Assembly (NCBI GenBank): GCA_964537685.1
Contig: CAZICM010000014.1
Coordinates: 62,001-126,000, forward strand
DNA from: CAZICM01 sp964537685
GTDB lineage: Bacteria > Myxococcota_A > Polyangia > Polyangiales > Polyangiaceae
Length of the DNA: 64,000 nucleotides
Reading direction: 5' to 3'
Shown here: positions 51,833-61,368 of the stretch, one piece after another
How positions within the stretch are numbered: position 1 is the stretch's first letter
Layout: every line of letters starts with the position of its first letter
The notes under the pieces: generated by a model
The model's input: the letters and a program-made list of their open reading frames with translations, nothing else
Databases searched by the model: none
What the model was told of the DNA's origin: nothing
Program-made: the position numbers and the translations under genes

Positions 51833-53521
51833 ATGAGGAAAATAATTAAAATTCAACAGAATTGTTCTCGTATTCAATCATTTTTGCCTAATCGGTTCGC
51901 CTATTCAGGTCGGACATTTTTCTTGGGGGGGGCGCTTGTTCTTTCGCTGATGGGGGCCTGCGGTGATGAAACCAAATCGTCGTCGGGCGGAGGTTCGGGT
52001 GGAAGCGGCGGGAGCGGCGGGCAGATGGCTTGTGTGCCCGGTTCGACGACGGCTTGTTATACAGGGCCTTTGGCGAGCATTAACGTCGGCCCTTGCAAGG
52101 AAGGGCTGCGGACCTGCAATGCCGAAGGCACGGGGTATGGCGTGTGCGAGGGGCAGGTGACGCCGGTGATGGATGATTGCGCGACGCCCGAGGATGAGGA
52201 TTGCGATGGAATGCCGGCTCCTGCATGCGCGGGAACGCTTTTGTACGGGAAGAGGCTGGGCGGAACGGGTGAGGATATCGGCAGGAGTGTGACATTCGAT
52301 GGTGAGGATGCGCTTCTGGCGACGGGTTCGTTTGAGTCGTCCGTGGATTTTGGATCGGGCTCGCTGATGAGCGCGGGCGGGAAGGATATTTATGTGGCCA
52401 AATGGCTGGCTTCCGGCGATCCGGCGTGGAGCAAGGCGTTTGGTGGAATGGGGAATTCGGAGGGGCTGGCCATTACATCCGATGTGTCTGACAATTTGTT
52501 TGTAACGGGATGGTTTGATGGTTCGATCGATGTTGGGGCGGGTTCTGTTTCAAGCGCGGGCGGTAAAGATATTTTTGTATTGAAGCTCAATTCGATGGGA
52601 GCGACGCAATGGGGCAAGGTATTCAGCGGGGCGGGCACCTGGCAGGAGGGCGTTTCCGCGGCCGCGGATAAAGATGGCAATCTGATTGTGGTGGGTCATT
52701 TCGATGGGATGCTCGATGTGGGCGGAACGGCGCTTACGAGCGCGGGCGGGCGCGATATTTTCGCGGCGAAGCTGGACGGTCAAAATGGAAATGTGCTGTG
52801 GGCCAAGTCGTTTGGCGATATGAGCGAACAATTTGTGCGGCGCGTGGCCGTAAATGCGGCGGGTGACATTTGGTTTGGCGGTGGTTTTAGTGGTTCGGTC
52901 GATTTTGGAGGCGGTCCGCTGGCGAGTTCGAACGGAGAGGATGCCTATCTGGTGAAATTGGACGGGCAGGGCGCTTATATGAAGGCCATGCGTTTTGGCG
53001 AAGGGCTCGATCAAGCCTTGATGAATCTTGCGGTCGTGCCTTCGGGCGGTGTGGTTGTGAGCGGCCGTTTTAAGGGCGGTATCGATTTGGGCGGCGGAAT
53101 TTTAAATAGCATGGGCGGCGACGATATCTTTCTCGCTAAACTCGATGAAATGGGCGCGCATCAGTGGAGTATGCGATTTGGAGATGCCAATCCACAAGTT
53201 GTGGAGACCATTGCGGTCGATTTTGCGGGAAATATTTCGCTGGCGGGCCGATTTTTAGGCTCGCTCGATTTAGGCCATAAACCGCCGCTGCCTGGAACGG
53301 ATGCCGATGATGTATTCGTGGCCCGGCTCGACCCGATGGGCGCCTATATTTGGGCTCATGCATTTGGTGGTACATTTGATCAAATTGGAACCGCGGTGGC
53401 CGTGGATAGCAAGGGAAATACCGCGCTGACAGGGCTTTTCCTGGGCTCGATCGACCTGGGCGGCGGACCTTTGCTGAGCGCCGGGCTGCGCGATTCGTTT
53501 GTGGCGGTCTTCACTCCATAG
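51833..53521 (+). CDS. Lipoprotein with Cys-rich module and SBBP-type propeller repeats
   Basis: The 562-residue product starts at ATG 51833 with a strong GGAGG site. The leader is long (about 43 residues) with a lipobox GACGDE. A Ser/Gly linker leads to a Cys-rich module (ACVPGSTTACY, CKEGLRTCNAEG, CEGQV, CATPEDEDCDG), as found in many myxobacterial surface proteins. Then follow about seven repeats of roughly 50-60 residues with a core like AGGKDIFVLKLNSMGATQWGKVFSG and VTGWFDGSIDVG, matching SBBP beta-propeller repeats. Probable role at the cell surface; partner unknown. Confidence 0.85.
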   Translation: MRKIIKIQQNCSRIQSFLPNRFAYSGRTFFLGGALVLSLMGACGDETKSSSGGGSGGSGGSGGQMACVPGSTTACYTGPLASINVGPCKEGLRTCNAEGTGYGVCEGQVTPVMDDCATPEDEDCDGMPAPACAGTLLYGKRLGGTGEDIGRSVTFDGEDALLATGSFESSVDFGSGSLMSAGGKDIYVAKWLASGDPAWSKAFGGMGNSEGLAITSDVSDNLFVTGWFDGSIDVGAGSVSSAGGKDIFVLKLNSMGATQWGKVFSGAGTWQEGVSAAADKDGNLIVVGHFDGMLDVGGTALTSAGGRDIFAAKLDGQNGNVLWAKSFGDMSEQFVRRVAVNAAGDIWFGGGFSGSVDFGGGPLASSNGEDAYLVKLDGQGAYMKAMRFGEGLDQALMNLAVVPSGGVVVSGRFKGGIDLGGGILNSMGGDDIFLAKLDEMGAHQWSMRFGDANPQVVETIAVDFAGNISLAGRFLGSLDLGHKPPLPGTDADDVFVARLDPMGAYIWAHAFGGTFDQIGTAVAVDSKGNTALTGLFLGSIDLGGGPLLSAGLRDSFVAVFTP

Positions 53522-53583
53522 CGCATCTCGTGGCTATTGCGGGCCTTTGTGATTTCAGTAGCATCGATTGCGATAATCCAGCC

Positions 53584-55203
53584 ATGACGGCCCCGCTGAC
53601 TTCGCTTTCCCCAAATACGCTGTTTAACGGGCGTTACCGTATCGTGCGCCGCATAAGCGCGGGCGGGATGGGGGCTGTGTATGAAGTGCTGGATGATAAA
53701 ACCAAGAGTTCGCGGGCACTGAAGGTGATGCTTCCGACGCTGGTGGAAGATCCAAAGCTGCGCGAGCGCTTTGCGCTGGAAGCGCATGTGACGGGCGGTA
53801 TCGAGACCGATCATTTGGTGCGGGTGTTGGATGCGGGGATCGATGAGCCGACGGGCATTCCCTTTTTGGTGATGGATTTATTAAGAGGGCAGGATATCGG
53901 CTCGATGATTAAAACCCGCGGGCATATTTCGCCTTCGGATACGGTGCTGTTTTTAAGGCAGGCTGCGTTTGCGCTGGATAAAACGCATGCGGCGCACATC
54001 GTTCACCGCGATTTAAAACCCGAGAATTTATTTGTGACCTACCGCGATGATGGATCGCCTTGTGTGAAGGTGCTGGATTTTGGGATCGCAAAAGTATTGA
54101 CGCCCGAAAATACAACCAAAACGACAGAAACGCTGGGCACTCCTTTGTATATGGCTCCCGAGCAGGTGAGGGGGCATTCGGGTTCGGGGCCTTGGATTGA
54201 TATTTATGCAATTGCTCATATCGCCTATGCAATGCTTGTGGGCGAGGCTTATTTTAAAGACGAGAAAGAGCAGGGGTATTCGGTATTCGAGATGTTTACC
54301 TGCATTGTGGAGGGCGCGCGCGAGGCGCCGAGCGTCCGGGCGATGCGAAGGCGCAATATCCGGCTGCCCGCGGCTTTTGATGCGTGGTTTGCAAAGGCCG
54401 CGGCTTTGAATCCAGCGTCGCGCTTTTCGAGTGTGTCGTCGGAGATCAGCGCGCTTTCCGAGGTGCTGGCGGGGTTTGTGACCCAAGATGGACGTCCGTC
54501 CATGCCGCTGTCCAATCCGGTGGTGATTGCTCCGCCGGGGTCCATGCATTCAGTGCATGCGGCGCACACCCCGCCGGCCAATATGCCATCGTATTCTCAA
54601 AATATTGCATCGTATTCTCCCACGCCTATTTCCGCGGCGGCCACGCAATCGCCGCGCGCCGCGCCCGCGCGTTCTGGAATGTGGAAGGTATTTGCGGCCA
54701 TTGCTGCGGGAGGCGTGTTTTTATTGCTGGGCTTGGGATTGTTTATTGAACGGCTGGACCCTGAAGAGAAGAACAGTGTGTCGGGGCAATTGTCCGAAGC
54801 CAATACAAGTGGATTGAAAGAAAAAAAGGCGGAAGCGGCGGCGCCCACGGAAACGGTGAATCCGGGCTCTGCCCATGCGCAAGCAGCGCCGTCTGGGGAA
54901 GCCGTGAAAGTGGCCGAGATGACGCCCGAGCAGCGCAGAGCCAGGCGGGCGGAGATTGAGGCGAAATGCACAGAAGGAAAAGCAACCTTAAAAGAGGTTC
55001 GGCTGCTACGGTCGATTTGCCAAGCGCAAAAGGATAAGAAATGCGCGGTGAAATCGCTGGAAGAAATTAAGCGAAGGATGGCGTCCAACGACGGTGAGAT
55101 TGAAGATTTGATGCTTCCTGAAGACGATGAAGAGCTTATGCCGCCTGAAAAGCCGCCTCTGCGCCACAATCGTCCCAGAAAGCCAGATCTCCTCGAATTT
55201 TGA
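53584..55203 (+). CDS. Membrane-anchored Ser/Thr protein kinase
   Basis: The 539-residue product starts at ATG 53584 (MTAPLTS) rather than at the frame opening 53530. Kinase motifs: glycine loop SAGGMGAVY, ALK lysine, HRDLKPEN, DFGIAKV, and MAPEQVRG. A Pro/Ser/Ala linker precedes a membrane helix near 375-395 (MWKVFAAIAAGGVFLLLGLGLF). The C-terminal about 130 residues are charged and Ala-rich, with a basic DEL-like end (EDDEELMPPEKPP). It is the third Hanks kinase in the window and lies 62 bases after a propeller lipoprotein gene. Confidence 0.9.
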   Translation: MTAPLTSLSPNTLFNGRYRIVRRISAGGMGAVYEVLDDKTKSSRALKVMLPTLVEDPKLRERFALEAHVTGGIETDHLVRVLDAGIDEPTGIPFLVMDLLRGQDIGSMIKTRGHISPSDTVLFLRQAAFALDKTHAAHIVHRDLKPENLFVTYRDDGSPCVKVLDFGIAKVLTPENTTKTTETLGTPLYMAPEQVRGHSGSGPWIDIYAIAHIAYAMLVGEAYFKDEKEQGYSVFEMFTCIVEGAREAPSVRAMRRRNIRLPAAFDAWFAKAAALNPASRFSSVSSEISALSEVLAGFVTQDGRPSMPLSNPVVIAPPGSMHSVHAAHTPPANMPSYSQNIASYSPTPISAAATQSPRAAPARSGMWKVFAAIAAGGVFLLLGLGLFIERLDPEEKNSVSGQLSEANTSGLKEKKAEAAAPTETVNPGSAHAQAAPSGEAVKVAEMTPEQRRARRAEIEAKCTEGKATLKEVRLLRSICQAQKDKKCAVKSLEEIKRRMASNDGEIEDLMLPEDDEELMPPEKPPLRHNRPRKPDLLEF

Positions 55204-55229
55204 TGGGCTGGATATGCCGCGGAGACGAT

Positions 55230-56312
55230 TTAATCGAGCGAAGTCGAGCTTTCTTTGGGTTCGTCGTGGTCTTCGCAAATGCGCTGCACAAGCTGTTCTA
55301 AATGCCGGTGAAGCGGTATGACAAGCGATCGGCCCGTTCGCCCCTGGGCCGCCAAATGCATTCCCCGCACTTGCCACATCTGTTTAAATTGCTTCAGTTC
55401 GTCGGTTAATTCGATTGGATAGGAATACGCGCTCATATAGCGTTCAGCCTTTGCAATGTGCCGGCTAATTTCTTCAAAACAAAAGGTGGGTAAGCCAATA
55501 CCTTGAGTGGCCTGCATCCAATGCAAGGCGACGTTGACGGGATTGCCATAGTCGCAGTATTCGCCATCAATGCCTTCCACGGGCGATTTCCAATCCAAAT
55601 GAATATCGTCTAAATCTAAATGGCGTGCCTTTAAGGCTAGGGTATCGGGGCCCACGCCTTCATTGGGATCGTCCCGCAGATCGAACTTTCCAATGCAGAA
55701 ATGCAGGGCTTCTTCGTTGGGGCGATCGATTTCGCGAAAGGTGTCGCTGTCGGGGAGCTTTTCGGGAGTGCCTTTTCCAGTGAAGAATTCTTTGAGGCCA
55801 TCGAGGGCGTTTTCCCATGATGGCTTGAGCTGGTGATCGAGGCCGCCCCAATAAATATCCTTTGCTATGCGGGGACCATTGGAATTGTGGAGCAGGCTTT
55901 TTAGGAGTTCGCGCATGCGCGCGGGGTCTTCGTAGACGACTTTGATTCCGCCGCTTCCGCCCCACCAGCCATTGCGGATGTATTTAATTTGTTTCCAGAG
56001 GGTGAGGGTCGGGTCAATCCGTTGAATTCGACCGTAAATACAAACCAATTGGTTGAGCCATTGGGGTCCGCAGGTATCGAGGGCTTCCCATAGGGTTTTG
56101 GGATAGCCGCCTCCGAAAAAGGCATTGCCCAGGTTCCATGAGGTTTCGTTTTCGGGCGAGAGAATGTCGCCGTTGGCCAAGGTCCATGCCTGGCCCGGGA
56201 TTTTGTCTTGTTTCGCGGCGAAAGAGCGGATGAGCGTGTCGAGCAGCGGGCTGGGAAGTTGTGCGTAGGGAGAGCCCGCGGGCGGAACGGTGTGAACGTC
56301 TGTCTCGGCCAT
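55230..56312 (-). CDS. Conserved-looking hypothetical protein, unrecognised
   Basis: The 360-residue product is rich in Trp, Leu and His, without signal peptide or membrane helix. Visible segments: WTLANGDILSPENETSWNLGNAFFGGGYPKTLWEAL, GWWGGSGGIKVVYEDPARMRELLKSLL, EALHFCIGKFDLRDDPNEGVGPDTL, HLDLDDIHLDWKSPVEGIDGEYCDYGN. Several His/Asp/Glu clusters could bind a metal, but I cannot name a family. It follows the PlsC gene by 21 bases on the same strand, so both are likely in one transcript. Confidence 0.65.
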   Translation of the reverse strand: MAETDVHTVPPAGSPYAQLPSPLLDTLIRSFAAKQDKIPGQAWTLANGDILSPENETSWNLGNAFFGGGYPKTLWEALDTCGPQWLNQLVCIYGRIQRIDPTLTLWKQIKYIRNGWWGGSGGIKVVYEDPARMRELLKSLLHNSNGPRIAKDIYWGGLDHQLKPSWENALDGLKEFFTGKGTPEKLPDSDTFREIDRPNEEALHFCIGKFDLRDDPNEGVGPDTLALKARHLDLDDIHLDWKSPVEGIDGEYCDYGNPVNVALHWMQATQGIGLPTFCFEEISRHIAKAERYMSAYSYPIELTDELKQFKQMWQVRGMHLAAQGRTGRSLVIPLHRHLEQLVQRICEDHDEPKESSTSLD

Positions 56313-56333
56313 TTGCCCTTGAATGTACTTGGC

Positions 56334-57146
56334 TCAAGCGTCTTTTCCCATGAGTTTGAAGCGTTTTTTTAGAGCTTGCCGTTCTTCAAGGCGGGCCTGA
56401 TCGAGTTCGTCGGTGCTGATGGATCGCCATTTCAGCATCTGGAGAAGGGTTTCGCGGGTGCGATCGCATAGGGCGTTGCGATCTTCGAAGGTCATTCCGG
56501 TGGTTGGAATGGGCTGGCCCACGGTGATTTTAAGCGGATGAGGATAGATGCCAAAGGAGGCTCGGGGCATGGCGATTCCGCTTCCTTCGATGGCGACGGG
56601 CACGATGGGGACTTGGGCCTGAATGGCGAGGATAAAAGCGCCTTTTTTAAAGGGCAGCAGCGTGCCTTCGGGCGAGCGGGTGCCCTCGGGAAAAATGACG
56701 ATATTGAGCTTTTCACGCTGAATGCGTTCCGCGAGCTGATTCATGGAACGGCGGCCCTGTTCGCTGCTTTGGCGGTCGATGAAGGGAAATCGAGCGAGGA
56801 TCAATATCCAGCCCAAGATGGGAATGTAGGCGACGCTTCGTTTGGCGACGAATCGGATTGGGCTTTTGGCGGCGACGAATAAGAGCGGGACGTCCGCGTT
56901 GCCTTGATGATTGGCGACCAAAATATGCGGCTTGGTCCAGTCGATTTTATCGGCGCCGATAATGGTTGGGGGCGCTCCTCCAATCCACATCAGGCCGGGC
57001 GCCCATACGGTGCGGGCCAAATAGAAATAATGCCGGCCATCCCAAAAAGGCGGGAGGATCCAGCCCGCCAGGGCAATGAGATTCCACAAGAGGTGCCAGA
57101 AGACGAGGGCGATCTGGCGAAGCAATGAGCTAAGAAAGAAGGACAT
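56334..57146 (-). CDS. plsC: 1-acyl-sn-glycerol-3-phosphate acyltransferase
   Basis: The 270-residue product has the canonical PlsC motifs: block I ANHQGNADVPLL (His and Asp four apart), block II VAYIPILGW, and block III FPEGTRSPEG. An N-terminal hydrophobic helix (LRQIALVFWHLLWNLIALAGW) anchors it. It acylates the sn-2 position of lysophosphatidic acid, supplying phosphatidic acid. It is upstream of the unrecognised gene at 55.2 kb and divergent from lon. Confidence 0.93.
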   Translation of the reverse strand: MSFFLSSLLRQIALVFWHLLWNLIALAGWILPPFWDGRHYFYLARTVWAPGLMWIGGAPPTIIGADKIDWTKPHILVANHQGNADVPLLFVAAKSPIRFVAKRSVAYIPILGWILILARFPFIDRQSSEQGRRSMNQLAERIQREKLNIVIFPEGTRSPEGTLLPFKKGAFILAIQAQVPIVPVAIEGSGIAMPRASFGIYPHPLKITVGQPIPTTGMTFEDRNALCDRTRETLLQMLKWRSISTDELDQARLEERQALKKRFKLMGKDA

Positions 57147-57186
57147 TTGAACGGCTTAAGTGGGTGAGGGGCGCAGATAATCGAAT

Positions 57187-57208
57187 CGGCCTTTATGTGG
57201 CAAGGCCG
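57187..57208. promoter_or_regulatory. Inverted repeat in the plsC-lon spacer
   Basis: CGGCCTT and AAGGCCG are perfect 7-base inverted repeats separated by 8 bases. CAAGGCCGC also recurs nearby as a direct repeat. It lies about 125 bases before the lon start and 40 bases before the plsC start. Operator or hairpin; no CIRCE or heat-shock sigma promoter is recognisable. Confidence 0.35.
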
Positions 57209-57332
57209 CATGCGCACGCTTCTCCACACGAGCATGGGTGAGCGGGCAGGGGGGTGGCCGCGCAGGCGTAGATAGCAAGGCCGCTCGAAAAATCCCTTGG
57301 ATTTCCCGCGGGTGGCACTACTGTTTGGCCTT

Positions 57333-59717
57333 ATGTCATCCGGTGTGCCGCAGTCAGGCGAAACGGACAGTGTTCCGATTCTGCCTCTTCGTAATTCCGT
57401 GCTGTTTCCGATGTCGGTGGTGCCCATCAATGTGGGGCGGCCGCGCAGTGTGCGTTTGGTCGAAGAGCTGCTCGGGCGCGAGCGCGCGCTTGTGGGCGTG
57501 CTGAGCCAGCGTTCGCCCGATGTCGATGAGCCTTCGTTCCGAGAGCTGTATTCGGTGGGGACGATCGCCCGTGTGGTGAAGGTGATTCGTTTGGGAGCCT
57601 CGAATTATTCGGTGGTGCTCAATGGGCTTGGGCGTTTCCGGGTGACGAATGTGCTTTCGCTCGAGCCGTTTATGAGGGCGAAAATTGAACGGATTCCCGA
57701 GCCTTTGATGCGGGATGTGGAGCTGGATGCGCTGGGTGCGGGGCTGCGCGAGGCGACGCGCGAGGTGCTGAGTCTGATGCCGAATTTGCCGCGCGATACG
57801 GCGGGCATTCTCGACAATGTGCGCGAGCCTGGGGCGCTGGCGGATTTAATCGCGTCGAATTTCCCGCAGGCGCAGGCGCAGGTGGCCGACAAACAAGAGA
57901 TTTTAGAAGCGTTTGAAGTGAAGACGCGGGTGCGGCTGGTGCTCGGCATGGTGAACAGGCAGCTCGAGGTGCTGCGGGTGAAGAAAGAGATTTCCTCGAT
58001 TATGCAAGAGGAAATGGGCAAGTCGCAGCGGGAGTACATCCTGCGGCAGCAGATGAAGACGATTCGCGAGGAGCTGGGCGAAGGCGGCGATGAGGATGAG
58101 ATCGATGAGCTTCGCGAGCGTATCCGCAAGGCGAAAGTGCCGCCGGAGGCGGAGAAGGTTGCGCGCAAGCAATTGAGCCGGCTGCGTTCGATGGCGCCTC
58201 AGTCGGCCGAGTTTAATTTGACCAAAACCTATCTGGAGTGGATCGCCGATTTGCCGTGGTCAAAAACGACGGTGGACAAGTTGTCGATCGCCGATGTGAG
58301 GCGCTGTTTGGATGAAGATCATTTGGGGCTCAACAAGGTGAAGAAGCGCATTGTTGAGTATTCGGCGATCCGGCAGCTCCGCACCGATAAAAAAGGGCCG
58401 ATTTTGCTATTTATCGGGCCGCCGGGTGTTGGGAAAACGTCGCTTGGAAAGTCGATCGCGAGAGCGATGGGACGAAGGTATGAGCGCATTGCGCTGGGCG
58501 GCGTGCGTGATGAGGCTGAAGTGCGCGGGCACCGGCGTACCTATGTGGGCGCGCTGCCGGGCCGTATTTTGCAGGCGCTGAAGAGGGCGGGCACCAAGAA
58601 TCCGGTGCTTGTGCTCGATGAAGTAGACAAATTAGGCGCGGATTTACGGGGCGATCCGGCGGCGGCGCTTCTTGAAGTGCTCGATCCGGAGCAGAACGCG
58701 ACCTTTCAAGATCACTACCTAGACATGCCTTTCGATTTGTCGCAGGTGATGTTTCTGGCGACGGCCAATAACAGAGAAGGCATTCCGCCTGCGCTCTATG
58801 ACCGCATGGAAGTGATTGAAGTGCCTGGTTATACGCGCATGGACAAGCTGGGTATCGCGCGGGAATTTTTGGTGCCCAAGCAGTTGAGCGCCCATGGTTT
58901 GACCGAAGAGCGGCTCGAGTTTACGCAGGCCGGTGTCGCGGCGATTATCGATCACTACACGCGCGAAGCCGGTGTGAGGAATTTGGAACGGCAGATTGCC
59001 GCGGTGTGCAGGGCAACGGCGGTGAAATTGGCCGAGGGGATGGATGTGCGGGAGCGGGTGACGCCCGAGCATGTGGAGCTTGTGCTGGGGCCGCATAAAT
59101 ACAGGCCAGAGATCGCTGAAAAATCGCTTGCGCCGGGCGTTGCGACAGGGCTCGCGTGGACGCCGGCAGGCGGAGAGATTTTGTTTATCGAGGCGTCGAA
59201 AATGCCCGGCAAAGGCAATGTCGTGCTGACGGGCAATATGAAGAACGTCATGCAGGAATCGGCGACAACGGCCGTGTCATTTGTGCGCAGCAAGGCGGAC
59301 AGATTGATGCTTGATCCCGAATGGTTAAAGGCAATCGATTTGCATGTGCATGTGCCAAAGCACGGAACGCCGAGGGATGGGCCGAGCGCGGGCGTGACGA
59401 TTTTTACAGCGGTATGTTCGCTGCTTTTGTCTTGTCCCGTGCGCAACGATGTCGCGATGACAGGTGAGATCTCTTTGCGCGGGCGGGTGATGCCGGTGGG
59501 CGGCGTGAAGGAAAAGTTGCTTGCGGCTCATCGCGCGGGCATTCGCGAGGTGCTCATTCCCGCCAAGAATCGCAAAGATTTGGAAGACGTTCCGGATGAT
59601 GTGAAGGACGACCTAAAAATCACGCTGATTTCAACGGTGGATGAAGTCCTGCCCATTGTGCTGGAGCCTCCGCGGCAGGTGCCAACCTCTTTGGCCGACG
59701 CCGACATGATCGATTGA
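57333..59717 (+). CDS. lon: ATP-dependent protease Lon
   Basis: The 794-residue product (start ATG 57333; MSSGVPQS) has the LonA layout: N-terminal substrate-binding domain with PILPLRNSVLFP at about 16, a coiled-coil, an AAA+ domain with Walker A GPPGVGKTS near 362-370 and Walker B VLVLDEVDKLG, and a protease domain with catalytic Ser685 in DGPSAGVT and Lys728 in GGVKEKLLAAH (first Lys at 726). It degrades damaged and regulatory proteins; in myxobacteria Lon homologues (LonD/BsgA) affect development. The frame is intact. The length is close to the usual 780-810 residues. It stands alone. Confidence 0.96.
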   Translation: MSSGVPQSGETDSVPILPLRNSVLFPMSVVPINVGRPRSVRLVEELLGRERALVGVLSQRSPDVDEPSFRELYSVGTIARVVKVIRLGASNYSVVLNGLGRFRVTNVLSLEPFMRAKIERIPEPLMRDVELDALGAGLREATREVLSLMPNLPRDTAGILDNVREPGALADLIASNFPQAQAQVADKQEILEAFEVKTRVRLVLGMVNRQLEVLRVKKEISSIMQEEMGKSQREYILRQQMKTIREELGEGGDEDEIDELRERIRKAKVPPEAEKVARKQLSRLRSMAPQSAEFNLTKTYLEWIADLPWSKTTVDKLSIADVRRCLDEDHLGLNKVKKRIVEYSAIRQLRTDKKGPILLFIGPPGVGKTSLGKSIARAMGRRYERIALGGVRDEAEVRGHRRTYVGALPGRILQALKRAGTKNPVLVLDEVDKLGADLRGDPAAALLEVLDPEQNATFQDHYLDMPFDLSQVMFLATANNREGIPPALYDRMEVIEVPGYTRMDKLGIAREFLVPKQLSAHGLTEERLEFTQAGVAAIIDHYTREAGVRNLERQIAAVCRATAVKLAEGMDVRERVTPEHVELVLGPHKYRPEIAEKSLAPGVATGLAWTPAGGEILFIEASKMPGKGNVVLTGNMKNVMQESATTAVSFVRSKADRLMLDPEWLKAIDLHVHVPKHGTPRDGPSAGVTIFTAVCSLLLSCPVRNDVAMTGEISLRGRVMPVGGVKEKLLAAHRAGIREVLIPAKNRKDLEDVPDDVKDDLKITLISTVDEVLPIVLEPPRQVPTSLADADMID

Positions 59718-59841
59718 GCCAGGGTTTGCGGGCGCTCATTAAATTTATGAAGTCGGTTCTATCCAACGCGATGAAATTGTCGTATAGGCGAATGGTTCCC
59801 CTGCGATAGGTACACCTCGGGATTGCGGAAAAGGACTGGTT

Positions 59842-61320
59842 ATGCGGAGAGCGGGAATTCGGCGCGGAATCGTTGTTGGTACAGCACTTCTTCTGTGCTC
59901 CCTCTGGACGGCGGGCGCGATGGCTGAAGTGCCATCCACCATCACACACCAAGGACGTTTGTTCGATGCAAACGGTGCCCCGGTTAGCGAGTCCCTGGAT
60001 GTGGTGTTCACACTCTATGATTCAGCCGAAGGCTCGAAGGTGCTGTGGACCGAAACCCACACCATCGCGTTTGACAATGGCTATTTTTCGGCGCAATTGG
60101 GCGAAATCAGCGCATTTGGCCCGACGGTGTTCGATGGAACGGTTCGTTACCTCGGGATTAAAATCGCGGGCGATGCCGAGATGAAGCCGCGCGCCGCCGT
60201 GGGCAGCGTGCCTTATGCGATGGTGGCAGGTGATGTGCGGGGCGATATCAATCCGTCATCCGTGTCTATCGATGGATTTGGCGTGGTGATCGACGCCAAT
60301 GGGCAATGGGTCGGCGATCCAAGCGGTTTGGTCGGGGCGACGGGCGCAACCGGTCCGGCGGGTTCCCAAGGCCCAGCCGGTGCAGTTGGCGCGACGGGGG
60401 CGGCCGGTCCCCAGGGCGCGACAGGAGCCACGGGTGCCGCAGGCGCGCCCGGTGCCGCCGGTCCTGCCGGTCCTCAAGGTGTTCAGGGTCCGACGGGGCC
60501 CCAAGGTCCGACGGGTGCCACGGGCGCTGCGGGTGCTGCCGGTCCCGCGGGTCCTCAAGGAGCCGCTGGTCCTGCCGGTGCTCAAGGTGTTCAAGGTCCA
60601 ACCGGTCCTCAAGGCCCGGCCGGTGCAGTGGGCGCGACAGGAGCGGCCGGCGCCACAGGCGCAACCGGTGCTCAGGGTGCCGTGGGACCGATGGGACCCA
60701 CCGGTGCTCAAGGCGTACAAGGGCTCGCTGGACCGGCTGGTCCTGTTGGCGCGACAGGAGCCACGGGTGCGGATGGCCCGATGGGTCCCGCTGGACCGAT
60801 TGGACCTGTTGGAGCGACAGGCGCGACGGGCGCAACAGGCGCAACAGGCTCGACGGGCGCGACGGGAGCCACCGGCGCCACGGGTGCGACCGGCCCCTCC
60901 GGCGTTGCAAACACGGTTTATTCGAATGGCCTCGGCGCCTCGCCTGTGGACAGCGCGTCATCCACCTACGGCTTTATTGGCGTTACCGCTCAAGTCTTGG
61001 TCAGCGGACCCACCCAGACAGTATTTGTATCGGCCACCAAGGCGCTGGGCAGCACCGTTGGCGCATCGAGACTCAACCTATCCATCTGTCGCCGCACGGC
61101 GGGCAGCGCTGCGGCACCCACCGACAACGGCTTCGACTATCTCTTTGAGCTGGCCGTGGGACCCAATCAAAAGCTGCCTTTCACCCTGAGCACGCGCTTT
61201 TCGGGACTTGCGGCGGGCACCTACGAATTTGGCCTCTGTGGCTATACAGCCGTTGGCAACGCGTTGAACTGGGACAACAACGACTGGAGCCGCGTGACGT
61301 TGATCCTCGCCCAACAATAA
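59842..61320 (+). CDS. Collagen-like secreted protein
   Basis: The 492-residue product has a signal peptide (to about residue 28, AGAMAE). Residues 29-161 form a beta-rich head (ITHQGRLFDANGAPVSES, then SVPYAMVAGDVRGD) seen in deltaproteobacterial surface proteins. Residues 162-353 are 64 uninterrupted Gly-X-Y triplets rich in GAT, GPA, GAQ and GPQ. A C-terminal beta domain (354-492) has two Cys pairs likely to form disulfides and may act as the trimerisation domain. It would form a triple-helical stalk on the cell surface or spore. Pro in the Y position is rare and Thr common, as in prokaryotic collagens that lack prolyl hydroxylation. Confidence 0.9.
   Translation: MRRAGIRRGIVVGTALLLCSLWTAGAMAEVPSTITHQGRLFDANGAPVSESLDVVFTLYDSAEGSKVLWTETHTIAFDNGYFSAQLGEISAFGPTVFDGTVRYLGIKIAGDAEMKPRAAVGSVPYAMVAGDVRGDINPSSVSIDGFGVVIDANGQWVGDPSGLVGATGATGPAGSQGPAGAVGATGAAGPQGATGATGAAGAPGAAGPAGPQGVQGPTGPQGPTGATGAAGAAGPAGPQGAAGPAGAQGVQGPTGPQGPAGAVGATGAAGATGATGAQGAVGPMGPTGAQGVQGLAGPAGPVGATGATGADGPMGPAGPIGPVGATGATGATGATGSTGATGATGATGATGPSGVANTVYSNGLGASPVDSASSTYGFIGVTAQVLVSGPTQTVFVSATKALGSTVGASRLNLSICRRTAGSAAAPTDNGFDYLFELAVGPNQKLPFTLSTRFSGLAAGTYEFGLCGYTAVGNALNWDNNDWSRVTLILAQQ
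60325..60900 (+). repeat. Gly-X-Y tandem coding repeat (64 triplets)
   Basis: Nine-base triplet-coding units encoding G-X-Y without interruption. Similar longer blocks such as GAQGVQGPTGPQGPAGAVGA recur, suggesting internal duplication. Copy number probably varies between strains. Confidence 0.9.
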
Positions 61321-61368
61321 GAGACTGTTCGAGCGCCCCGCCTTGCTATACAGTCCCTCCCCCTGCCA

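Noticed and set aside
60256..60961. Minus-strand and shifted plus-strand frames with Pro/Arg/Ser repeats across the collagen region
   Set aside because: They are mirror images of the Gly-X-Y repeat with no start signal or domain.
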